From: Neisseriaceae bacterium
Lineage (GTDB): Bacteria; Pseudomonadota; Gammaproteobacteria; Burkholderiales; UBA11063
Length of the DNA stretch: 64,000 nt
Direction of reading: 5' to 3'
NCBI GenBank assembly: GCA_003963245.1
Contig: RXJX01000031.1
Location: 1-64,000, forward strand
A program made the translations under genes and the position numbers. Below, one piece after another: positions 56,701-64,000 of this stretch. Below the pieces are notes generated by a model, which saw only the letters and a program-made list of their open reading frames with translations, was not told the DNA's origin and made no database searches. Position 1 is the first letter of the stretch, and each line of letters opens with the position of its first letter.

Positions 56701-58080
56701 ATGCGAAACAAACTACATTTTATATTTCTGATAATTAGTCTTGTTATCGCAATACCATGTTATGCCCTAGGTGTTGGCAACTCACCAGACTTAACACCAG
56801 CTATTTATCTTTGGTTAGCATTATCTATCCTGATGTCCAGAAGCTTTGCGATTGTCAAAAAAATTGGTCTACCGCTGGTAACCTCAGAAATCCTTGCAGG
56901 TGTCGCGCTTGGTAATCTACATTACTTTGGGATTCAAACCTTTGCAGGCATGGAAAATAACGAAATCATCAAATTTCTAGCTGAAATTGGCGCTATGATT
57001 TTGATGTTTGAAATTGGGTTAGAAACTCAATTGGAAGATATTAGCAGCAAAATTGGCAGTGGGATAAAAATTGCTTTATTTGGTACTTTGCTTACTTTTC
57101 TTGGTGGCTATTATCTTACTGACTTATTTTATCCAACAGCTCCACAGGGTTCACGGATGTTAATGGGCTTGGTTGCGGCAGCAACAGCAACCGGTATTTC
57201 TGGAAAAGTTTTCAAAGATTTAAAAATAATCAATAGTGTTGAAGTACAAACAGTCTTAACCGCATCGCTGATTGACGAAGTAATTAGTATCATGTGCTTT
57301 GCTGTGCTTTCAGGAATCCTTATTACTGGTAACTTCAATAGTAATGAACTGGTTATTTCCGCAGCCAAAACTACATTGTTCTTTCTAATTTCAATTACTT
57401 TAGGTCGGCGAATTACGCCGCTTCTTACTAGGCTCTCAGTCAAAATACATGCTGGCATTAGCATGAAAATCGGGATTTTATTTATGCTTTGTACTTTTTA
57501 TACTTGGCTAGCTAGCGTGTTAAATCTTGCACCGGTGATTGGCGCATTTATTGCTGGTCTTATTATCAACCCAGATTATTTCCGTAATTTTTCACAAGCA
57601 AAATTTCTACGAGACTTTAAGCATATTGCACAACACACTACAGATGAGAATGCTAAGCTGCAGATTATTAAGACGGTAAATACATATGAGTTAAAATCTC
57701 TAGATGAATTAATTAAGCCTTTATCAAATATCTTTGTTCCAATATTTTTTACCTATATCGGTTTAATTTTTCAAATTAAAGATCTTAGCAATCCTAAAAT
57801 TTTATGTTTTACACTGGCTTTTGTCCTGATCAGTCTATTAGGTAGGATTATCAGCGGCTTTAGCGAAAACAACCGTTTAAATAAATGGGTAATCGGACTT
57901 GGTATGACACCGGTTGGTGAAGCTGGATTAATTTTTGCTATGACAGGAACTCAGCTAGGTCTGATCAATAATGAAATAATGTCATCAGTTATTCTCACCT
58001 TGGCATTGGTAACAATCCTTAGCCCGATTCTATTAAAGTTAGCAATCAAGTATCAAAATGTAAAGCGTATTCACATCTGA
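56701..58080 (+). CDS. CPA2-family cation:proton antiporter
   Basis: A 459-aa membrane protein with about 12-13 helices. LPLVTSEILAGVALGNLHYFG and ILMFEIGLETQLEDI are typical Na+/H+ exchanger (KefB/GerN-like) segments, and GMTPVGEAGLIFAMTGTQLG carries a conserved acidic residue late in the chain. There is no C-terminal TrkA-N domain, so it is not a KefB/KefC-type regulated channel. It probably exchanges K+ or Na+ for H+. It is in line with mutS but functionally unrelated. Confidence 0.8.
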   Translation: MRNKLHFIFLIISLVIAIPCYALGVGNSPDLTPAIYLWLALSILMSRSFAIVKKIGLPLVTSEILAGVALGNLHYFGIQTFAGMENNEIIKFLAEIGAMILMFEIGLETQLEDISSKIGSGIKIALFGTLLTFLGGYYLTDLFYPTAPQGSRMLMGLVAAATATGISGKVFKDLKIINSVEVQTVLTASLIDEVISIMCFAVLSGILITGNFNSNELVISAAKTTLFFLISITLGRRITPLLTRLSVKIHAGISMKIGILFMLCTFYTWLASVLNLAPVIGAFIAGLIINPDYFRNFSQAKFLRDFKHIAQHTTDENAKLQIIKTVNTYELKSLDELIKPLSNIFVPIFFTYIGLIFQIKDLSNPKILCFTLAFVLISLLGRIISGFSENNRLNKWVIGLGMTPVGEAGLIFAMTGTQLGLINNEIMSSVILTLALVTILSPILLKLAIKYQNVKRIHI

Positions 58081-58195
58081 TTAAAAATCTAAAAATTTTC
58101 CTCATATATCTAACTTTCAATTGCAACTCCCTCCACTAGAGAATAACTGGTTCACAAACAATATTTCAACTATGGTAAAATGAACTGCTTATTTA

Positions 58196-58224
58196 TTTGG
58201 ACATAGCTTTATTTTATGTTCAAA
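58196..58224 (+). promoter_or_regulatory. Leader hairpin upstream of ppsA
   Basis: TTTGGACATA (58196-58205) can pair with TATGTTCAAA (58215-58224), 10 bp including one G-U, with a 9-nt loop. It lies 57 bp before the ppsA start. It may be an operator or a structured leader; no known riboswitch was recognised. The rest of the 200-bp gap has a TAAAAT box (58176-58181) but no clear -35. Confidence 0.4.
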
Positions 58225-58280
58225 GCAAGCGCTTAGGTAAACAATATCCCTCTATTTTATTGAACATGGAGCCCTAGTTT

Positions 58281-60668
58281 ATGAAAAATATTATCTGGTT
58301 TGAACACTTACGTATGACAGACGTTGCTGAGGTCGGTGGAAAAAATGCATCATTAGGCGAAATGATTTCGCAATTGGATAGCAAAGGGATAAGGGTTCCT
58401 GGTGGCTTTGCCACTACAGCCGAAGCATATAAGCGCTTCTTGGAAAGTAATAATTTAAAACAAAAAATAGATAACGCTTTAGACAATTTAGATGTTGATA
58501 ACGTTATTGAACTAGCTAAAGCTGGTAAAGAAATTCAAAGCTGGATTATGGAAGCACCATTTCAGGCTGACTTTGAGCATGATCTGGAGCAAGCTTATAC
58601 CGAAATAATGTCTCGCTATGGAGACTCCATTTCCGTAGCAGTACGTTCATCTGCAACCGCAGAAGATTTGCCGGATGCTTCGTTTGCCGGACAACAAGAT
58701 ACTTTCTTAAACATTCGTGGACTAGATAACCTTAAGTCAGCAGTTAAACAAGTATTTGCTTCGCTATATAATGATCGGGCAATCGCTTACCGAGTGCACA
58801 AAGGTTTTGATCATTCGTTAATTTATTTATCTGCTGGTATCCAAAAAATGGTTCGCTCAGATACAGCGAGTTCCGGAGTAATGTTTACAGTGGATACCGA
58901 ATCAGGTTTTGATCAAGTGGTATTTATTACTTCAAGTTACGGACTTGGAGAATGCGTTGTGCAAGGGATGGTTAACCCTGATGAATTTTACATCTATAAA
59001 CCTAATTTACAAGCCGGACGCCCAGCAATTATTCGTAAAAATGTAGGTAGTAAAGCCATGAAAATGGAATTTACCGATGCCAGTGTACCAGGTAAATCTG
59101 TGCAAACTATTGGCGTACCAAGCCACCAACGCAATTTATTTTCTATCACTGATGCTGATGCGACTGAATTAGGTAAATTCGCTATGATCATTGAAGAACA
59201 TTATGCGCGGCCTATGGATATTGAATGGGGTAAAGACGGAGTAGATGGTAAGATTTATATTCTACAAGCTCGCCCCGAAACAGTTAAATCGCAAGAATCA
59301 CAACACGGAAAACAAATACGTTATCATATCCGCGAACGTGGTCAAGTCTTAGTTACTGGTCGTGCAGTGGGTCAAAAAGCAGCAACCGGAGTAGTTCGTT
59401 TAGTTAAAGATCACTCAGAAATGCACAGTGTTAAAGCTGGTGATATCTTGGTTACGGATATGACAGATCCAGATTGGGAACCAGTTATGAAACGAGCTGC
59501 AGCTATTGTTACCAATCGTGGTGGAAGAACTTGTCATGCGGCAATTATTGCCCGCGAGCTAGGCATACCTGCAATTGTTGGCTGTGAGAATGCCACCGAA
59601 ATACTTAAAGAAGGACAAGAAGTTACAGTTGCTTGCTGTGAAGGCGATACAGGACATATTTATGCCGGACACCTCAATGTTGAGGTGCTGGAACTGGATG
59701 TAGTTAATATGCCAAAACTACCAGTTGATATTATGATGAACGTTGGTAATCCTGAGTTAGCGTTTAACTTCTCGAGCATTCCTAATTTTGGAGTTGGTTT
59801 AGCTCGCCTTGAATTCATTATCAATCGCCAAATAGGAATTCACCCTAAAGCGTTGTTAGAGTTTGACAATCTTCCAGAGCCACTAAAATCAACTGTAGCA
59901 GACAAAATTGCTGGTTATTCAAGTCCGGTAGATTTCTATGTTGACAAATTAGCCGAAGGTGTTTCAACCATTGCCGCAGCGTTTTACCCGAAAAAAGTAA
60001 TTGTTCGTTTATCCGACTTCAAGTCAAATGAATACTCTAACCTGATTGGTGGTAAATTGTATGAACCAATTGAAGAGAACCCAATGATGGGCTTTAGAGG
60101 TGCATCGCGCTATATCGCTCCGAGTTTCCGTGATTGCTTTGATTTAGAATGCATGGCAATTAACAAAGTACGAACAACGATGGGACTAGATAACGTTACA
60201 ATAATGATACCTTTTGTACGAACAACCAACGAAGCTAAAGAAGTAATTAACCTACTGGCAGACAATGGCTTGGTACGTGGACAAAATGGTTTAAATATAT
60301 ATATGATGTGTGAGATTCCTTCCAATGCTATTTTAGCTGAGAAATTTTTAGAATATTTTGATGGTTTCTCAATCGGATCAAATGACATGACACAATTAAC
60401 CCTTGGTATTGATCGTGACTCAAATGGCGCAATTGCAGCCTCTTTCGACGAACGTAATGATGCTGTAAAAGCAATGTTGCACCTTGCAATCAGTGCCTGC
60501 CGCAAGCAAGGTAAGTACGTAGGTATTTGCGGTCAAGGTCCATCTGATCACCCTGACTTTGCTAAATGGCTGATTGATGAAGGAATCGAAACTATTTCAT
60601 TAAACCCAGATACCGTGATTGATACATGGCTATATCTGTATGAACACTTAAATAATACTAATGTTTAA
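58281..60668 (+). CDS. ppsA: Phosphoenolpyruvate synthase
   Basis: A 795-aa PEP synthase. The N-terminal ATP-grasp domain has GGKNASLGEMI and SVAVRSSATAEDLP. The central phosphohistidine domain has GGRTCHAAIIARELGIPAIVG with the catalytic His. The C-terminal barrel has GFRGASRYI and SNDMTQLTLGIDRD, and the ending IETISLNPDTVIDTW matches E. coli PpsA. It converts pyruvate and ATP to PEP, AMP and phosphate for gluconeogenesis. No PPDK regulatory kinase-phosphorylase (PSRP) gene lies beside it. Confidence 0.96.
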   Translation: MKNIIWFEHLRMTDVAEVGGKNASLGEMISQLDSKGIRVPGGFATTAEAYKRFLESNNLKQKIDNALDNLDVDNVIELAKAGKEIQSWIMEAPFQADFEHDLEQAYTEIMSRYGDSISVAVRSSATAEDLPDASFAGQQDTFLNIRGLDNLKSAVKQVFASLYNDRAIAYRVHKGFDHSLIYLSAGIQKMVRSDTASSGVMFTVDTESGFDQVVFITSSYGLGECVVQGMVNPDEFYIYKPNLQAGRPAIIRKNVGSKAMKMEFTDASVPGKSVQTIGVPSHQRNLFSITDADATELGKFAMIIEEHYARPMDIEWGKDGVDGKIYILQARPETVKSQESQHGKQIRYHIRERGQVLVTGRAVGQKAATGVVRLVKDHSEMHSVKAGDILVTDMTDPDWEPVMKRAAAIVTNRGGRTCHAAIIARELGIPAIVGCENATEILKEGQEVTVACCEGDTGHIYAGHLNVEVLELDVVNMPKLPVDIMMNVGNPELAFNFSSIPNFGVGLARLEFIINRQIGIHPKALLEFDNLPEPLKSTVADKIAGYSSPVDFYVDKLAEGVSTIAAAFYPKKVIVRLSDFKSNEYSNLIGGKLYEPIEENPMMGFRGASRYIAPSFRDCFDLECMAINKVRTTMGLDNVTIMIPFVRTTNEAKEVINLLADNGLVRGQNGLNIYMMCEIPSNAILAEKFLEYFDGFSIGSNDMTQLTLGIDRDSNGAIAASFDERNDAVKAMLHLAISACRKQGKYVGICGQGPSDHPDFAKWLIDEGIETISLNPDTVIDTWLYLYEHLNNTNV

Positions 60669-60683
60669 TGTAGGAGGTCTTGG

Positions 60684-61925
60684 ATGAATAAGCGAAGAGT
60701 AGTAGTAACCGGAATCGGAATTGTATCACCTGTTGGGAATGACTTAGATAGTTCATGGAAAAATATTGTTAATGGCGTAAGCGGAATTGACCACATCACC
60801 ACATTTGATGCTACAAACTACGCAACTAAATTTGCTGGCGAAGTGAAGAACTTCTCAACTGAAGGATTCTTCGATGCTAAAGAAGCTCGCCGGACTGATC
60901 GTTTTATCCAGCTTGGGGTTGTTGCCGGAGTACAGGCAATACGAGACTCTGGAATTGAGGAAATGGCAAACTTAAATAAAGAGCGCGTCGGTCTAATTAT
61001 TGGTTCTGGTATCGGTGGCTTACCAACGATTGAAGAACACACCCTAATCCTAAATGAAAGAGGCCCGCGTAAAATAGGTCCATTCTTCATTCCTGGAGCG
61101 CTTGGCAATATGATTGCTGGACAACTATCAATTCTCTATGGCTACAAAGGTGTTAGTTACGGAATTGTTAGCGCATGTGCAACTAGTAATCACTGCATTG
61201 GCGATGCTGCACGTTATATTGAATATGGCGATTGCGATGTAGTGCTAGCTGGTGGAGCTGAAGCTAGCATTTGCGGAACCGGTGTTGCTGGATTCAATTC
61301 ATTGAAAGCATTATCAACTCGTAATGACGATCCAAAAACTGCCTCACGCCCTTGGGATAAAGATCGCGATGGTTTTGTCATGGGTGAAGGTTCCGCTGTA
61401 TTGGTTTTAGAAGAGTACGAACATGCCAAAGCTCGTGGAGCAAAAATTTATGCTGAAGTTGTTGGCTATGGCGCAACATCAGATGCTTATCATATTACAT
61501 CACCGACCATTGATGGACCAGCACGCAGTATGCAAATGGCATTAAAGAATGCCCAAATTAATTTAAACCAAGTTGGCTATGTTAATGCTCATGGTACCTC
61601 AACGCCAATGGGAGATATTAATGAAAGCAATGCAGTTAAGCAGGTATTTGGCGAACATGCATATAAATTATCGGTTAGTTCAACCAAATCAATGACAGGT
61701 CATCTTTTAGGTGCAGCAAGTGCAATTGAAGCCGTATTCACGATTATGGCAATTAAAGATAGTATTATTCCGCCAACTATCAACATTTTTGAACAAGATC
61801 CAGAATGTGACTTAGATTACACAGCTAATGTTGCCAAAGCTCGCGAATTAGATTACGCAATGTCAAATTCATTTGGTTTTGGGGGTACGAATTCTACCAT
61901 TGTTTTCAAAAAATTTAAAGGATAA
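60684..61925 (+). CDS. fabF: 3-oxoacyl-[ACP] synthase II
   Basis: A 413-aa KAS II. The active-site Cys is in [18 protein letters not shown], with the two His in [11 protein letters not shown] and [13 protein letters not shown]; the C-terminus has [14 protein letters not shown]. It elongates fatty acids, including palmitoleoyl to vaccenoyl. Here it is not next to acpP or fabD, its usual partners, but follows ppsA by 15 bp and precedes yggX by 4 bp. AGGAGG precedes the start. Confidence 0.94.
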   Translation: MNKRRVVVTGIGIVSPVGNDLDSSWKNIVNGVSGIDHITTFDATNYATKFAGEVKNFSTEGFFDAKEARRTDRFIQLGVVAGVQAIRDSGIEEMANLNKERVGLIIGSGIGGLPTIEEHTLILNERGPRKIGPFFIPGALGNMIAGQLSILYGYKGVSYGIVSACATSNHCIGDAARYIEYGDCDVVLAGGAEASICGTGVAGFNSLKALSTRNDDPKTASRPWDKDRDGFVMGEGSAVLVLEEYEHAKARGAKIYAEVVGYGATSDAYHITSPTIDGPARSMQMALKNAQINLNQVGYVNAHGTSTPMGDINESNAVKQVFGEHAYKLSVSSTKSMTGHLLGAASAIEAVFTIMAIKDSIIPPTINIFEQDPECDLDYTANVAKARELDYAMSNSFGFGGTNSTIVFKKFKG

Positions 61926-61929
61926 TACT

Positions 61930-62166
61930 GTGGCAAATAAGGTAAATTGTATTAAGCTTGGTATAGAAGCAGAAGGTCTTGATTTTGCTCCAATTCCTGG
62001 TGAATTAGGGCAAAAGATTTTAGCTAATGTCTCAAAAGAAGCATGGCAGGGCTGGATTAAACAGCAAACTATGATTATTAATGAAAATCGTCTAAACTTA
62101 TCTGAAGACTCGGCACGCAAATATTTACGCCAACAACTTGAATACTATTTTTTTGCAGGGAAATAA
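61930..62166 (+). CDS. yggX: Probable Fe(2+)-trafficking protein YggX
   Basis: A 78-aa protein, [20 protein letters not shown] near its start and [15 protein letters not shown] in the middle, as in betaproteobacterial YggX, which protects Fe-S clusters from oxidation and carries iron. The conserved Cys is in VNCIKL. I start at GTG 61930 (VANKVNC), with AAAGGATAA 5-13 nt upstream; a longer in-frame opening from 61873 lies inside fabF and adds residues not found in the family. It is the third gene of the ppsA-fabF-yggX-galU run. Confidence 0.92.
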   Translation: MANKVNCIKLGIEAEGLDFAPIPGELGQKILANVSKEAWQGWIKQQTMIINENRLNLSEDSARKYLRQQLEYYFFAGK

Positions 62167-62169
62167 TCA

Positions 62170-63048
62170 ATGACTGCTAAAATTACTAAAGCAGTATTCC
62201 CAGTAGCGGGAATGGGAACACGCTTTCTTCCTGCCACCAAGGCATCACCGAAGGAAATGCTTCCTATTGTTGATAAACCACTTATTCAATATGCAGTAGA
62301 AGAAGCTATTAATGCCGGAATCACTGAGTTAATTTTTATTACTGGGCGCAATAAACGTTCAATTGAAGATCATTTTGATAAAGCTTATGAATTAGAGACC
62401 GAGCTTGAATTAAAGCAGAAGACTAAACTTTTAGAAATGGTACAAAATATTTTACCGAGCAACGTAAATTGTATCTACATCCGCCAAGCCGAAGCTTTAG
62501 GGCTTGGTCATGCGGTTTTAACCGCAAGCTCAGTGGTTGGTGATGAACCTTTTGCTGTAATCCTCGCCGATGAACTAATTGATGCGAACCCTGGTGCCTT
62601 GGCACAAATGATCGAAGTCTATAATGAGACGGGTTCATCAGTGCTTGGAGTAAATCAAGTGGAGCCAGACGAAGTTTCGTCTTATGGAATTGTTAAATTA
62701 GCTGATAACTCACCAAAACATCATAAAATCGAAAAAATTATTGAGAAGCCCAAAGTTGGTGAAGCTCCATCAACCTTGGCTGCTGTTGGACGTTATATTT
62801 TGACTCCGCGGATTTTTACGGAATTAAAAAATACTCAGCGTGGCGTTGGGGGCGAAATTCAACTAACTGATGCAATCTCCGAAGTTTTGCATTATGAGGC
62901 TATTTTTGCCCATATTATCGAAGGTAAACGTTACGACTGTGGTTCAAAGCTAGGTTATTTGGAAGCTACCATTGGCTATGGATTGAAACATCGCGAAGTC
63001 GGTGCAGAATTTAAAGCCTACCTTCAACAACTAAAACTTGAGCTATAA
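62170..63048 (+). CDS. galU: UTP--glucose-1-phosphate uridylyltransferase
   Basis: A 292-aa GalU. FPVAGMGTRFLPATKASPKEM is the nucleotide-binding N-terminus. EALGLGHAVLTA and a conserved IIEKPKVGEAPS segment follow. It makes UDP-glucose for LPS core and other glycans, which links it to the glycosyltransferase region upstream. It starts 3 bp after yggX. The length is normal. Confidence 0.95.
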   Translation: MTAKITKAVFPVAGMGTRFLPATKASPKEMLPIVDKPLIQYAVEEAINAGITELIFITGRNKRSIEDHFDKAYELETELELKQKTKLLEMVQNILPSNVNCIYIRQAEALGLGHAVLTASSVVGDEPFAVILADELIDANPGALAQMIEVYNETGSSVLGVNQVEPDEVSSYGIVKLADNSPKHHKIEKIIEKPKVGEAPSTLAAVGRYILTPRIFTELKNTQRGVGGEIQLTDAISEVLHYEAIFAHIIEGKRYDCGSKLGYLEATIGYGLKHREVGAEFKAYLQQLKLEL

Positions 63049-63061
63049 GCAGTAACGATAT

Positions 63062-63115
63062 ATTCAGCTCCGAAACCTTTTACTAATTATAATAATGGTA
63101 ATTTTGGAGCTGAAT
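63062..63115. repeat. Long inverted repeat after galU
   Basis: ATTCAGCTCCGAAA (63062-63075) pairs with TTTTGGAGCTGAAT (63102-63115) over 14 bp with one G-U; the 26-bp centre is itself partly palindromic. No T-run follows on either strand, so it is not a standard terminator, though it could end or stabilise the galU mRNA. The rest of the 273-bp gap 63049-63321 shows no gene. Confidence 0.55.
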
Positions 63116-63321
63116 AATGCTGGGTTGCAAAAAAATTACACTATTTTTCATTAAATAAATCTGAAAATTAAACTCTAAAACTACAAGTTAATACAACTAA
63201 CATTCAATTAAAAATAATTTTAAATCAATTTAATATCTAGCCAATACAAATTTGAATTATCAACAACTGCCACAATAGCAACTATAAGAGATAAAATATA
63301 AGCATAAAAAAGAGGCATAAA

Positions 63322-64000
63322 ATGAATTTAAATTATCAAGATCCGATAAGATCTTCGGTTGACGTCGATTTACAATAATACCTTAATAGTACTGACATTA
63401 TAAGTAAAACCTTAGGAATGCAATGCTTAATATTGAATGTTAACAATAAAATTCTGTATGCCAGCGATAATTTTTGTGCAGTTGTTGGTATTCAGCAATC
63501 TGAGTTAGTCTCTAAAACTATTGCCGAATTTGCTATGCCAAAACTTGCCAGATATAATTTATTTGCAAGTCAAATCGTTCAACAACATCAAGAAATAATT
63601 ACCAATAATCAGCGGCGAATTTTTTTAGAAATAAATACGACAGAGACTCAGGCAGAAGCTACAATTTCTCATAAAACACCAATTTATGATTCTAACGGTA
63701 ATTTTTTATGTTTACATATTCAGTTTAAACCTTTTACTATTGCACGCTTAGCTAATTTAGGAGTAAAATTCCACGGAGTAAAATATTCGTCTATCACAGA
63801 TGAACAAAAGGAAATCCCATTAACCAGAATCCAGCAAATGGTTATTTACCTTTATGCGAGAAATTATTCTTATCCTGAGGTTGCGACATGGATTAGTCGC
63901 TTTGGGCATACAATCTCACCAACTGCAATAAATAAGCAGCTTGCAAAATTAAAAATACTCTTTAATGCCCCTGATAACGAAGGCTTAAAAGATATGTCAC
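63322..64000 (+). pseudogene. PAS-HTH regulator gene with early in-frame stop (runs off the window)
   Basis: From ATG 63322, with AGAGG 6 nt upstream, the frame reads 18 codons ending SSVDVDLQ, then TAA at 63376-63378, and then stays open to the window end. The continuation (YLNSTDIISKTLGMQC...) holds a PAS-like domain with ILYASDNFCAVVGIQQSEL near its start and FLCLHIQFKP near its end, followed by a helix-turn-helix-like segment (RIQQMVIYLYARNYSYPEVA). CAA to TAA would be enough to make the stop. Downstream initiation at ATG 63418 would cut into the PAS domain and has only a poorly spaced AGGA. It is either a nonsense-mutated gene or a short leader ORF with reinitiation. Confidence 0.65.

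Noticed and set aside
57129..57464. A 111-codon minus-strand frame
   Set aside because: Antisense to the antiporter gene, with no ribosome site and no recognisable protein.
60110..60505. A 131-codon minus-strand frame
   Set aside because: Antisense to ppsA in a region with the conserved catalytic segments of that enzyme.
61873..61929. Longer N-terminus for YggX
   Set aside because: These codons lie inside fabF and read residues unlike the family; GTG 61930 has a good ribosome site and gives the family start.
1..64000. tRNA, rRNA, CRISPR array, insertion sequence or prophage
   Set aside because: No rRNA segments, cloverleaf-like genes, regularly spaced repeats, transposases, integrases or phage structural genes were recognised. 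The only flanking repeat is the 39-bp pair near 45 kb, which has no transposase.

Overview
The window is an AT-rich (by eye under 40% G+C) chromosomal segment of a Gram-negative proteobacterium. Lipid A genes (lpxD, lpxA, lpxB), bamA/skp, LPS-heptose and core genes, type IV pilins and a PglL-like O-oligosaccharyltransferase beside the pilins all show an outer membrane. A stand-alone rfaE2-type heptose adenylyltransferase, a pilin-PglL pair and a YggX sequence of betaproteobacterial type suggest a low-GC betaproteobacterium, possibly Neisseriales. This placement is an inference and is not decisive. No rRNA, tRNA, CRISPR array or insertion sequence was recognised.

Layout. 1-2.6 kb: the decayed 3' part of an asparagine-synthase-like gene, a 40-codon ORF (minus strand, 1234-1356) that resembles a YxxP-leader RiPP precursor, and a D-threonine aldolase/D-serine dehydratase-like enzyme. 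2.7-4.6 kb: a large lipoprotein of unknown function. 10.4-4.9 kb (minus): a compact five-gene operon of two paralogous ThiF/MoeB-type E1-like adenylating enzymes, a secreted alpha/beta hydrolase, a homocitrate-synthase-like protein fused to a cupin, and a Bcr/CflA-type MFS exporter. It looks like an undescribed small-molecule pathway and is the most interesting part of the window. 10.6-12.2 kb: a YgaP-like membrane rhodanese and an isolated, unusually long pilin-like protein.

12.3-33.9 kb is housekeeping: tatD - small secreted protein - cmk - rpsA - ihfB on the minus strand, and gmk-rpoZ-spoT, lon, the envelope operon rseP-bamA-skp-lpxD-fabZ-lpxA-lpxB-rnhB, rfaE2-birA and a lysine decarboxylase on the plus strand. 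34.1-50.5 kb is a surface-glycan and pilus region. It holds two tandem major pilin genes with similarly organised leaders, a pilin-type O-oligosaccharyltransferase, four paralogous GT39 (PMT-like) glycosyltransferases arranged as two divergent pairs, a GT76-like mannosyltransferase inside a 39-bp direct repeat, a further polytopic protein, a methyltransferase, a GtrB-like polyprenyl-phosphate glycosyltransferase and an LgtF/WaaE-like core glycosyltransferase. A plausible logic is that GtrB-like enzymes charge lipid-linked sugars, GT-C enzymes transfer them on the periplasmic side, and the PglL-like enzyme moves finished glycans to pilin.

50.5-63 kb returns to housekeeping: era, rnc and lepB on the minus strand, then suhB, mutS, a CPA2 antiporter, ppsA, fabF, yggX and galU on the plus strand. 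The window ends inside a PAS-HTH regulator gene whose reading frame has an in-frame stop after 18 codons.
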